Source: Enterococcus raffinosus (GTDB lineage Bacteria > Bacillota > Bacilli > Lactobacillales > Enterococcaceae). Taken from it: a stretch of 37,083 nt of DNA. The stretch spans positions 1 through 37,083 of the forward strand of contig NZ_JAHLOS010000042.1 of the NCBI RefSeq assembly GCF_018917525.1, read 5' to 3'. The translations under genes were made by a program, and so were the position numbers. Positions 26,604 through 35,130 of this stretch are shown here, piece after piece (within the stretch, counting starts at the first letter, position 1; the number at the start of each line of letters is the position of its first letter). A model generated the notes under the pieces. It saw nothing but the letters and a program-made list of their open reading frames with translations. It was not told the origin of the DNA and did no database searches.

Positions 26604-27830
26604 ATGGTAAACAAAAATCGTCAGGTTATGAAATTAGACCATATAACAAAAACATATCAAATGTATAAAAAATCTAGTGACCGATTGAAAGAGGCCTTAA
26701 ATCCCTTCAAAAAACAATATCATGATACTTTTTATGCATTGAATGATGTTAATATTGAAGTTAATGAAGGAGAAATGGTAGGATTTATTGGTGAAAATGG
26801 GTCAGGAAAATCTACGCTATTAAAAATAATTACTGGTGTACTCACTCCTAGCGAGGGGATCCTAAAAATTGATGGTAAAATTTCTGCTATTTTAGAATTA
26901 GGAAGCGGCTTTAATGTTGAGTACACAGGCTATGAAAATATATTTTTAAATGGTATGGTATTAGGTTTTTCAAAAGAAGTGATGGAAGAAAAACTTGAAG
27001 ATATCATAAGGTTTGCGGATATAGGAGAACATTTATATCAACCTGTTAAGACCTATTCAAGTGGGATGTTAGTGAGATTAGGGTTTGCAATTGCTGTAAC
27101 AGTCGATCCGGATATTTTGATTGTTGATGAGGCATTAGCTGTTGGAGATACTGAGTTTCAATTGAAATGCATGGAAAAATTTACTGAATTTAGACAAAAA
27201 GGGAAAACGATTTTATTTGTTTCTCATGATATACATGCTGTACGCAGATTTTGTGATAGAGTTTATTGGCTTCAAAAAGGGAAAGTAATCGAGGAAGGAG
27301 ATACTTTACCTGTAACAGAAAAATATGATAATTATTTAAAGAGAAAAGCAGCAATCTCTTTAGGACATAGTATTGATGAAGAAGTATCTACCTCTGTAGA
27401 TTATGTTTCTCAAATCGTAACATTGGATCATGCTAGATTATACAACTCGAAGCACGAAAATACAGATGAGATTCAAAGAGATGAGTTTTGTTATGTTCGA
27501 GTTGATTATACGGTGATTGACGATAGTATTAAGGATCCTGTATTAGGGGTTGCTATTCGGACTGTAAATAATGATTATGTTATGGGGCCTAATACTCGCT
27601 ATGAGGGTGTTAAAATTCCCTGGGAAAAAGGAAAAAATACTTTTTATATCGAATATGAACAGATGTTTTTAGGTAATGGTGAGTATTATTTTGATGTAGC
27701 ATTATTCGAACAAAATGCGCAAGTTCCTTTTATTTACAAATCAAAAGCAATTAAAATGTTCGTTGTTGGAAAATACGATGTCGAGGGGTTAGTTGGTTTA
27801 CCACACCGTTGGACTGATCATATAGATTAG
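26604..27830 (+). CDS. wzt: ABC exporter ATPase with C-terminal glycan-recognition domain (Wzt-like)
   Basis: This 408-residue ATPase has a complete nucleotide-binding domain: Walker A GENGSGKST (near residue 68), Q-loop region LELGSGFNVEYTGYEN, signature YSSGMLVRLGFA (near 151), Walker B ILIVDEALAVGD (near 173) and switch His in FVSHD. The first 40 residues (KKSSDRLKEALNPFKKQYHD) are the usual TagH/Wzt lead-in. After residue 265 there is a 140-residue beta-rich extension (VRVDYTVIDDSIKDPVLGVAIRT, FYIEYEQMFLGNGEYYFDVA) as in Wzt proteins that recognise a capped glycan end. The presence of this domain suggests export of a finished, terminally modified chain. AGGAG precedes the ATG by 6 bases. 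It partners the permease upstream. Confidence 0.95.
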   Translation: MVNKNRQVMKLDHITKTYQMYKKSSDRLKEALNPFKKQYHDTFYALNDVNIEVNEGEMVGFIGENGSGKSTLLKIITGVLTPSEGILKIDGKISAILELGSGFNVEYTGYENIFLNGMVLGFSKEVMEEKLEDIIRFADIGEHLYQPVKTYSSGMLVRLGFAIAVTVDPDILIVDEALAVGDTEFQLKCMEKFTEFRQKGKTILFVSHDIHAVRRFCDRVYWLQKGKVIEEGDTLPVTEKYDNYLKRKAAISLGHSIDEEVSTSVDYVSQIVTLDHARLYNSKHENTDEIQRDEFCYVRVDYTVIDDSIKDPVLGVAIRTVNNDYVMGPNTRYEGVKIPWEKGKNTFYIEYEQMFLGNGEYYFDVALFEQNAQVPFIYKSKAIKMFVVGKYDVEGLVGLPHRWTDHID

Positions 27831-27863
27831 GTAAAACTTCCATTAGAGCTAGGAGATTATGGC

Positions 27864-30800
27864 ATGCAAAGTAAATTTAGTGATATTAAAAGAAAATCTA
27901 AAAGAGTAATTGAAGAACAAGGATTTAAACGTTTTGTTAAGCTTTCCGCTAAACATGTTTATCGAAAAGCTTTTCCAATCCCAATTCAGGAAAAGAATTT
28001 AGCTCTGGATATTTTGTTTATTAATGGTACAACTTTACCTCATCCTGAACGATATCGTGTGGATCATCAAATGGAACAACTTTCCTCAAATGGGATGACT
28101 GCTGATAAAGTTTACTATGAAGACTTGACTTTAGATATGTTGAAGTATTACCGTGGTTTTGTTTTTTTTAGATGTCCAATTACGAATACAATTAAAGAGT
28201 TCATCGTTAAAGCAAAAAAAATGAATAAGACTTGTTTTTTTGATATTGATGATCTCGTTATAGATAAAAAATATACGGATACAATAAAGTTTGTCTCAGA
28301 AATGGATGAGCAAGATAAATCACATTATGATGATGGTGTATTGAGGATGAATGAAACTTTATCATTAAGTGATTATGGTATTGTAACTACTGAACGTTTG
28401 AAATCCGAACTATCAAATTATGGACTTAAAGAAGTTTACATTAATAGAAATACTGCTAGCGATGAAATGATAAGGGTATCTTTAGAAGCACTAAACAAAG
28501 TTGAAAAAGATTCGGAAAAATTTGTAATTGGCTACTTTAGTGGCAGTATCACTCACAACGAGGATTTCGAATCAATACAGCAATCAATTATAGATTTAAT
28601 GAGTGAATATCCACAAGTATATTTAAAAGTAGTTGGACTATTGAGTATTCCTGACGAATTGAAACAATACAAAGATAGAATTATCACTATTCCGTTTATG
28701 GATTGGCGTAAAATGCCTTTAGAATTATCTTCTTGTGATGTAAATATAGCACCACTAGTAGACAGTATTTTCAATGAAGCAAAGTCTGAGAATAAATGGA
28801 TTGAGGCTTCTTTAGTAAAAGTTGTTACCGTAGCTAGTGATATAGGTGCTTTTAAGAAAGTTATTAAAAATAATAAAACAGGGTTGCTGGTTACGAATTC
28901 GGATGACTGGTTTTTAGCAATTAAATCGCTAATTGAAGACAAAGAGTTAAAAAATAGTATTGCCGAGGCAGCTTTTAATGAAGTAATTAATAAACATACT
29001 ACAATCTCAAGTGGATATGGATTATCTAATTTTATTGAAGAGCGTTTATCTCCAAGTATAGCTTTTGTTTTACCAACATCTGATATAAGTGGAGGAGTTA
29101 ATGTAGTTTTAAAGCATGCTGATATACTGTTAAAAAACGGGTATGATGTAACCATAATAGACCTAGTAAATGCTGAAAATGCAACAACTAGTAGGGATAT
29201 TAGTGATCGTTACAATGTTCTAGCCCCGTATAAAGATAATGTATTAATGTTTTTTGATAACATGGTTGCAACTCTGTGGTCCACTTTACCCTCTTATATT
29301 AATAGCTATCCGAATAAAAGACGTGTAAGCTACTTTGTTCAAAATTTTGAAACAGGGTTCATGGAATATGGTGATACGGGAAGAAAAATGGCAAATTCAA
29401 CTTACGCAACCTATCAGAATGTTAATTATATGACTATGTCTCTTTGGTGTCAGAAATGGTTAAAAGAGAAGTTTGGGAAAGATGCTCAATACGCTTCTAA
29501 TGGAATTGATATTCAGAATTTCAATTACACTGAGAGAAATCTGTCTGGAAGAAAAATTAAGATTTTAATTGAAGGAGATAGTAAGGACCACTACAAAAAA
29601 GTCGATGAATCTTTTAAAGTTGTTGAACAACTTGATTTTGATAAATATGAGATTTCTTATTTATCTTATCGAAGTAAACCTAAAGATTGGTATCATGTCG
29701 ATTATTTCTACAATAAAATATCACCTGAAAAAGTTGGAGAAGTATATGCGAATCATGATATTTTGATTAAGTCAAGTTTACTTGAAAGTTTTTCTTATCC
29801 GCCATTAGAAATGATGGCAACAGGTGGTGTTCCTGTTGTAGTTCCTAATGATGGAAATGCAGAATATTTGGTGGATAAGGAAAATTGTTTGACATACCCT
29901 TCTGGAAACATTACAAAAGCTGTTGAGTTAATAGAAGAATTATCTGAAAATGATGCTCTATTTCAAAAAATATCAATAGGTGGAAGAAAAACTGCTGAAA
30001 GTTATACATGGGACAAAAAAGAAGAGGCAATTTTAGAACTGTATCCAGTAGAGAAAAAAAAAAAGGATAGATTAGGAGTAGCTATAAGTTGTGATAATGC
30101 TTTTTCTGAGAAAGAAGTTGATTTTTCTTTAAATCAGCATGATACTTATAAAAAATGGGTTTTAAAAAATTATCCAGATTCTATTGAAAGATTGGAACAG
30201 CAACATCAATCAGAAAGTATTAACAATCCGAATCTTATTTCCGTGATTATTCCTATTCATAATCCTAATCCTAAAAATCTTATTGAAGCTGTTGAATCGG
30301 TTTTGGGACAAACGTATCCTTACTTTGAGCTCATTTTAGTGAATGATTCAACTACTAAGGAAGTGTCAGAACTCCTAAACAAGATTAGTGTATTGTCTAA
30401 AAAGATAAAAATTATTAATTTTTCTCAAGGTCTTGGATTTAGCTTAGCAGTAAAAAGTGGAGTAGAAGTGTCTCAAGGAGAGTTCATTACTGTTCTAGAA
30501 CAAGATGATCTATTTTGGCCGAATGCATTTTATGAATTCGCTCAAGTAATTCATAATAGACCAGAGGTAAAATTTATCTATTGTGATGAGGACAAAGTTT
30601 TAAATGAAGAAAGATTTAATCATTTTGATCCTTTCTTTAAACCAGATTGGAATCTAGATTTCTTGTTATCAATAAATTATATTGGGCACGGTTTTTTATG
30701 GAAAAGAGACTTGTTGAAGAATTATAAGTTGCACACAGCGTATGAATATGAAGCTGAAAAGTGGGCAGTTAACTTATGGGTCAGTAGACATTTTGATAGG

Positions 30801-31868
30801 GAATCAATCTACCATATAGAGAAAGTATTGTATAGTTGGAGAGTTGCAAATAGTGGAATTGATAGAACACTCTTTAATACCGAAAAACTTTTAATTCAAC
30901 AGAAAGAACTACTGATTGAGCATATGGAGATGTTAGGAAACCACAGGGACGATATTTTAGTTACACCTAAAGTCTATGCACCTAGTGCGTATGATGTACA
31001 TTTAGCAGTAAATGATAAACCTTTGGTATCTATAATAATCCCAAATAAAAATCAATATGAGATACTTAAGCGTTGCGTAGATTCTTTATATTCTAGAACA
31101 CAATATAAAAATTTTGAGGTAATTATTGTTGATACTGGTAGTAGGGATTCAAAAGTGCTCTCTTGGTATAATATTGCAAAAGAAAAATATGCTAATTTCC
31201 GAGTTTTTGAATATAAGGAAAAAATATTTAGTTATTCTAATTCTTGTAATTTTGGTGCTGCTAAGTCAAAAGGTAGTTTTTTAGTTATGTTAAATAATGA
31301 TACTGAAATAATACAAGGCAACTGGTTAGAATTAATGTTGGGAGCGGCACAGCAGAAAGATGTGGGCTGTGTTGGTGTTCAATTATGGTATCCTGGGCAT
31401 AGAGCTTTGCAGCATACAGGAATTGCTACAGGTGTTAATGGTGTCGCAACTAATCTGATGAATGGAATATTAGGTGCAGATATTACTACTAATGTTCAAA
31501 GGTACTATACAAACTTTACACATACCATTACAGCTGTTACAGCTGCTTGTATGATGATTAGAACTAGTGTTTTTAACGAAGTTTCGGGTTTTGATTCAAA
31601 CTTTAGAGTGACTTTCAATGATGTCGATTTATGTTTGAGAGTAATAGAAAAAGGGTATAGAAATATCTATTTATCTGATGTTGAATTAATACATCATGAA
31701 TCTATATCAGTAGGACATCTTGATGAGGAGCACAGAGAGAGTGATGAGTTTAAAGAATCAGAAAAATTATTCAGTTTTCGTTGGGCATCTTATGCTAAAA
31801 AAGATCCGAATTTTAATGAGAATTTTTTAAGGGCTACTTCAAAATTTGAGATACCTAATGATTACTAA
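27864..31868 (+). CDS. Giant four-module glycosyltransferase (GT4-like, WsaF-like GT4, GT2, GT2)
   Basis: This 1334-residue cytosolic protein has four sugar-transferase-like modules. Module 1 (about 48-395) is GT-B like, with LDILFING, FFDIDDLV, IGYFSGSITHNEDF and the donor-side SCDVNIAPL...NEAKSENKWIEAS region. Module 2 (about 397-735) begins IAFVLPTSDISGGVNVVLKH and has LIKSSLLESFSYPPLEMMATGG, like rhamnosyltransferase WsaF. Module 3 (about 790-1050) is GT2 with VIIPIHNPN, LEQDDLFW and YCDEDKV, but where a GxQDYDxxLR motif is expected it reads YEAEKWAVNLW. Module 4 (about 1052-1334) is an intact GT2 with SIIIPNKN, MLNNDTEI and FNDVDLCLRVIEKGY. AGGAG lies 8 bases before the ATG. It follows the exporter genes directly and corresponds in place to epaN of E. 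faecalis from memory. It probably builds or repeats the polysaccharide backbone with several linkages. Confidence 0.9.
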   Translation: MQSKFSDIKRKSKRVIEEQGFKRFVKLSAKHVYRKAFPIPIQEKNLALDILFINGTTLPHPERYRVDHQMEQLSSNGMTADKVYYEDLTLDMLKYYRGFVFFRCPITNTIKEFIVKAKKMNKTCFFDIDDLVIDKKYTDTIKFVSEMDEQDKSHYDDGVLRMNETLSLSDYGIVTTERLKSELSNYGLKEVYINRNTASDEMIRVSLEALNKVEKDSEKFVIGYFSGSITHNEDFESIQQSIIDLMSEYPQVYLKVVGLLSIPDELKQYKDRIITIPFMDWRKMPLELSSCDVNIAPLVDSIFNEAKSENKWIEASLVKVVTVASDIGAFKKVIKNNKTGLLVTNSDDWFLAIKSLIEDKELKNSIAEAAFNEVINKHTTISSGYGLSNFIEERLSPSIAFVLPTSDISGGVNVVLKHADILLKNGYDVTIIDLVNAENATTSRDISDRYNVLAPYKDNVLMFFDNMVATLWSTLPSYINSYPNKRRVSYFVQNFETGFMEYGDTGRKMANSTYATYQNVNYMTMSLWCQKWLKEKFGKDAQYASNGIDIQNFNYTERNLSGRKIKILIEGDSKDHYKKVDESFKVVEQLDFDKYEISYLSYRSKPKDWYHVDYFYNKISPEKVGEVYANHDILIKSSLLESFSYPPLEMMATGGVPVVVPNDGNAEYLVDKENCLTYPSGNITKAVELIEELSENDALFQKISIGGRKTAESYTWDKKEEAILELYPVEKKKKDRLGVAISCDNAFSEKEVDFSLNQHDTYKKWVLKNYPDSIERLEQQHQSESINNPNLISVIIPIHNPNPKNLIEAVESVLGQTYPYFELILVNDSTTKEVSELLNKISVLSKKIKIINFSQGLGFSLAVKSGVEVSQGEFITVLEQDDLFWPNAFYEFAQVIHNRPEVKFIYCDEDKVLNEERFNHFDPFFKPDWNLDFLLSINYIGHGFLWKRDLLKNYKLHTAYEYEAEKWAVNLWVSRHFDRESIYHIEKVLYSWRVANSGIDRTLFNTEKLLIQQKELLIEHMEMLGNHRDDILVTPKVYAPSAYDVHLAVNDKPLVSIIIPNKNQYEILKRCVDSLYSRTQYKNFEVIIVDTGSRDSKVLSWYNIAKEKYANFRVFEYKEKIFSYSNSCNFGAAKSKGSFLVMLNNDTEIIQGNWLELMLGAAQQKDVGCVGVQLWYPGHRALQHTGIATGVNGVATNLMNGILGADITTNVQRYYTNFTHTITAVTAACMMIRTSVFNEVSGFDSNFRVTFNDVDLCLRVIEKGYRNIYLSDVELIHHESISVGHLDEEHRESDEFKESEKLFSFRWASYAKKDPNFNENFLRATSKFEIPNDY

Positions 31869-31940
31869 GTGGTTATGGATGATTTTTCGTTACATTCTTT
31901 TTAATTATTATCAGAGGCATATTATAGGAGTGAGATTTGT

Positions 31941-33338
31941 TTGGAGAACGCGATAAATTCAAGGGGAACAAGGTTTCAATGGTACTGGAAAAGTGAAAAT
32001 ATCTTTTTGATTTTGGCTACACTTTTTATTGGGATAATGATAATTATTATGCCACTAAATCGTGTGCCTGATGAAAGCACACATGCTACTAATGCATGGA
32101 GAACCGTTTATTCTGATCAAAAGGACTCTTTTGATTGGAGAACGGCAGTTGAAAAAGACAAAAAAATTGATGAAGATGAATATCAAAAAATATTTCATAA
32201 AAAATTAAATTTGAGTAATGAAAAATTTGATTTAGCGATCAGTAAGAATAAACTACAATATACTCCTCAAATTTTAGGGATGCTATTAGGAAAATTTCTT
32301 TATCCTTCTATTGGCGTAATAATGATATGTGGAAGATTGATAAACGCGCTATTCTATATACTATCAATTTTTTTTATTGTTAAGTATATGAAATACGGGA
32401 AACGCGTTTTAGTTTTTACTTCTCTGTTACCTATTTCGATTCAGCAAGCAGCGTCGCTGTCGTATGATGTGTTCAATTTTGTGGCTGTTGCTTTTTTCTT
32501 CGCAGTATTAAGTAATTTGACTATAAGTAAAAGTTTAAATTTGAAAAATACTCTTATGTTACTGTTTTCAATTATTGGGCTGTACCTTACAAAATTAAAC
32601 AATCTGTCAATGTTAATTGTTTTACCTTTTATTGGATTGAAATTTTCGGATAATTTTACTCAGTTGAATGAAAAAATCACATTTTTCTATGAATACTGTA
32701 AAAAAAGAAAGTACAGATTTATTTTGCTTACAGTGATAATAATTCTTTTTATAGCTAGCATATTTTTTAAGAGTAAAGGTGGAATTACACATTTTGTTCA
32801 AATAATTTTGAATAGCCTTTTTAATAATTCTGTCAATCAGGCCTTAAATCCACTGGTAAGTGCTGGGATATTTGGCTTTATCGGAAATTTTCATATGCAG
32901 TTCCCCTTGTGGCTGTTTTTTATAGATATTTCTGTTCTAACTGTTTTGATGATTGGTGCATACAATGAGGAGGAGTATGGGTGGTGCTTTGAGAAGGGCT
33001 ATGTTGTAACGTCATCGTTAATTTTTCCTCTTCAAATGCTATTAGTTATTGGAGGAATGTACTTTTCTTGGACAAAAACAATTTTGGGGGAAAATGCTCA
33101 ATATTCAACTGGAGCACAGGGGCGCTATTTTACTCCTTTCTTAATATATTTTACTCCTCTTTTTATTTCATTTAATCATAGTATTCAAGGGAAAATAAAT
33201 AATAAACTTATGAATAAAATCCTTTTTGTTTCACTGATTACAAATTTTATAATTACAGTATATCTTATATTAATTGTATACTGGTATCCTGATTTTCAAA
33301 CTAACTGGCTTATTGAATTTAGGAAATCCTTTAACTAA
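31941..33338 (+). CDS. DUF2142-family polytopic membrane protein (GT-C-like)
   Basis: This 465-residue protein has about ten to eleven hydrophobic helices. After the first helix it has the motif PLNRVPDESTHATNAW (residues 38-53), and before the last helices GAQGRYFTPFL (near 395); both are hallmarks of the DUF2142 group, which belongs to the GT-C glycosyltransferase superfamily. Such proteins use polyprenyl-linked sugars outside the membrane to decorate a polysaccharide. The start is a TTG with AGGAG 10 bases upstream; no ATG is available without losing the first helix. It sits after the giant transferase (72 bases gap) and before tagD. Its substrate is unknown. Very AT-rich DNA suggests it belongs to the variable part of the locus. 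Confidence 0.85.
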   Translation: MENAINSRGTRFQWYWKSENIFLILATLFIGIMIIIMPLNRVPDESTHATNAWRTVYSDQKDSFDWRTAVEKDKKIDEDEYQKIFHKKLNLSNEKFDLAISKNKLQYTPQILGMLLGKFLYPSIGVIMICGRLINALFYILSIFFIVKYMKYGKRVLVFTSLLPISIQQAASLSYDVFNFVAVAFFFAVLSNLTISKSLNLKNTLMLLFSIIGLYLTKLNNLSMLIVLPFIGLKFSDNFTQLNEKITFFYEYCKKRKYRFILLTVIIILFIASIFFKSKGGITHFVQIILNSLFNNSVNQALNPLVSAGIFGFIGNFHMQFPLWLFFIDISVLTVLMIGAYNEEEYGWCFEKGYVVTSSLIFPLQMLLVIGGMYFSWTKTILGENAQYSTGAQGRYFTPFLIYFTPLFISFNHSIQGKINNKLMNKILFVSLITNFIITVYLILIVYWYPDFQTNWLIEFRKSFN

Positions 33339-33555
33339 TAATTAACGATGATTTAAAAAATTAATCATTCTAGAATTGACTTATTAAATTTGTTTTCAAA
33401 GTACTATGTAGCTGTGAGGATATTTCAATAATCCTATTTACATGCTAAAATATATATTGTTCGTATTATATGATGTATTAACTTTCGTGGTCAACTTTTT
33501 AAATCAAGATCTGGTTTTATTAGAATTATGAAAAAAAGGAAGGGGGATTTTTAAG

Positions 33556-33966
33556 ATGAAGAGAGTTATTACTTATGGAACTTTTGATTTATTGCATTAT
33601 GGACATATAAATTTATTACGACGTGCAAAAGAGTATGGAGATTACTTGATAGTTGCATTATCAACCGATGAATTTAATTGGAATGAAAAACAAAAAAAGT
33701 GCTATTTTTCTTACGAAAAAAGAAAACATTTATTAGAAGCAATTAGATATGTTGATTTAGTAATTCCTGAAAATGGTTGGGAACAAAAAGTTACAGATAT
33801 TAAGGACTACCATGTAGATACTTTTATCATGGGAGATGATTGGCTGGGAAAATTTGATTTTGTAGCAGAAGAAACTGATGCAGAAGTGGTTTATTTGACT
33901 CGTACGCCTGAAGTTTCTTCTACTCAAATTAAAGAAGATTTGAGGATGAAAAAAGAAAAAGATTAG
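33556..33966 (+). CDS. tagD: Glycerol-3-phosphate cytidylyltransferase
   Basis: TagD makes CDP-glycerol from CTP and sn-glycerol 3-phosphate, the donor of glycerol-phosphate units in wall teichoic acids and glycerol-phosphate decorated glycans. The 136-residue protein has the nucleotidyltransferase motif GTFDLLHYGHINLLRRAK (HxGH at residues 14-17 area), FIMGDDWLGKFD and the RTPEVSSTQIK motif (RTxGISTT in classical members). A strong AAGGAAGGGGG lies about 8 bases before the ATG. A 217-base gap precedes it, with no convincing promoter. No glycerol-phosphate transferase or polymerase is found in the window, so its user must lie beyond the IS region or elsewhere. Confidence 0.95.
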   Translation: MKRVITYGTFDLLHYGHINLLRRAKEYGDYLIVALSTDEFNWNEKQKKCYFSYEKRKHLLEAIRYVDLVIPENGWEQKVTDIKDYHVDTFIMGDDWLGKFDFVAEETDAEVVYLTRTPEVSSTQIKEDLRMKKEKD

Positions 33967-34788
33967 TTTCGTGATAATGAGTTATGTGCGTAAAAAAATC
34001 ATGAAATAAAGTACTTTTAAAAGTGATCTTATTTAACAAAGATATTGTATCTTTATAATTTATGATGTAAAAAGAAATCTAGAATATAGTTATCGGAGGT
34101 CATGCAGTTTTAGCTGCCTGACCTCCATTTTGTGGTTGATTTCAGTGATATTTTTTTGATAGAGAAAATCCGTAATGCAACGTTAATAATAGTTTTGAAA
34201 GTAAATGTATAATAACTAAAAACCTAGTGATTAGCAACTTATCTATGAAACCAGAGCGATAATTTTGATATGATTTATAGTTAAACTTCAATGGTCAATT
34301 TTGATATATCCGAATCAAGGTCGGCGTAACCTTTTTAAGATACTTTCTAAAAGTATAAAGAGTCATTTAATAGTATTTAGATAATTCAGAGTTAGATTGT
34401 TGAGTTTTTCGATTTAATCGATACTGGTAAAAGTTGCTTATCTAAAATATCACTATCTGTAAAACTATATTTAAAAGTCTATTGTCAATAATGCGTCAAG
34501 ATATTTAGCAATTTAAATGCATTTGAAATAACTTCTATCTTTTTTGTTTACATACTTTAGTTTATTCGAGCTATCCTTTTATATTTAAAGAGTTATCTCC
34601 ATACAGAAAATCATTCTATTAAAAAGTAATTTGTTAAATTTGGCTTTAAGAAAATCCTTTTTAATAGAAAATTGATTGAAGCATATTCTGATTTTTTCTA
34701 AATAAAAAATAAATATTTGGTCCTAGAATACTAATTATTCATTTGGCGATGGTTGAAGAGTTCATCCTTGAAGGTTTTTTTGCGAAGT
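33967..34788. other. AT-rich stretch without genes between tagD and the IS element
   Basis: About 820 bases hold no open frame of useful length on either strand. Visible are small palindromes (ACTTTTAAAAGT at 34013-34024; AAAGATA-TTG-TATCTTT at 34038-34054), a strong hairpin at 34095-34126 (separate entry) and TGGTCAATTTTGA at 34292-34304, an inverted copy of part of the IS terminal repeat. It may be the eroded remains of further variable polysaccharide genes or of an earlier insertion; I recognise no protein remnant. Confidence 0.6.
34095..34132 (+). terminator. Strong hairpin downstream of tagD (probable terminator)
   Basis: GGAGGTCA-T-GCAG pairs with CTGC-C-TGACCTCC around a 6-base loop (12 pairs, one mismatch), followed by ATTTTGT. 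It lies 129 bases after the tagD stop. The short T run makes termination likely but not certain. Confidence 0.6.
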
Positions 34789-34806
34789 TGTGTGAATACG
34801 GCATTC

Positions 34807-34881
34807 AAAATTGACCACCTCTGCGCAAAAATTGACCACCTCCGGCATTAAAATGAGCCACCTTCGGCAAAGAAATTGACC
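34807..34881. repeat. Multiple terminal repeats of the IS21 element
   Basis: There are three tandem copies of a unit of about 20 bases: AAAATTGACCACCTCTGCGC (34807-34826), AAAAATTGACCACCTCCGGC (34827-34846) and AAAATGAGCCACCTTCGGCA (34850-34869), then a partial fourth, AAATTGACCAG (34873-34883). IS21 elements carry such repeats as transposase binding sites. Confidence 0.85.
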
Positions 34882-34944
34882 AGTTGAATACCTCCAACAG
34901 ATTTAACGTTATTGGCTAGCTGCTGGAGGCACCAAGTATCACGT

Positions 34945-35130
34945 TTAGTGTATTTCCTTTCGTATCAATTCAAAGGCCAGTTGAACCAATTCATCTTCGG
35001 TTATTTGTTCCTCACTATCCCACATGGCTTGAAGAAGCTCCTCTTCGATAGTAGTTATCAATTCTTCTGAGGCGGTTACTCGATAATAAAAATCGGTAAT
35101 CCGATGATAGGTTGTCTCGGAAATCATCAT
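34945..35130 (-). CDS. Small acidic protein encoded in the IS21 element after istB
   Basis: This is a 61-residue protein whose ATG overlaps the istB stop (ATGA overlap at 35130-35127), the classic arrangement for translational coupling. A GGTGG lies about 8 bases before the start. The product is acidic in its centre (LITTIEEELLQAMWDSEEQITEDELVQ is split here only for description; residues 23-49 carry about eleven Glu/Asp) and looks mainly helical. No Cys or metal motif and no membrane segment are seen. Most IS21 elements have only istA and istB, so this third gene is an accessory of unknown role; an inverted repeat CCTCCAACAG/CTGCTGGAGG (34891-34929) follows it. It could be a regulator of transposition or a passenger. 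Confidence 0.65.
   Translation of the reverse strand: MMISETTYHRITDFYYRVTASEELITTIEEELLQAMWDSEEQITEDELVQLAFELIRKEIH

Noticed and set aside
28553-29155. 200-codon minus-strand frame inside the giant glycosyltransferase gene
   Set aside because: It is antisense to conserved transferase modules, without a start signal or recognisable domain.
33347-33369. Terminator after the DUF2142 gene
   Set aside because: GATGATT/AATCATT is AT-rich and lacks a T run on the plus strand.
34807-34881. Possible CRISPR-like short repeats
   Set aside because: The units are directly adjacent without spacers and sit at the end of an IS21 element; they are transposase binding repeats.
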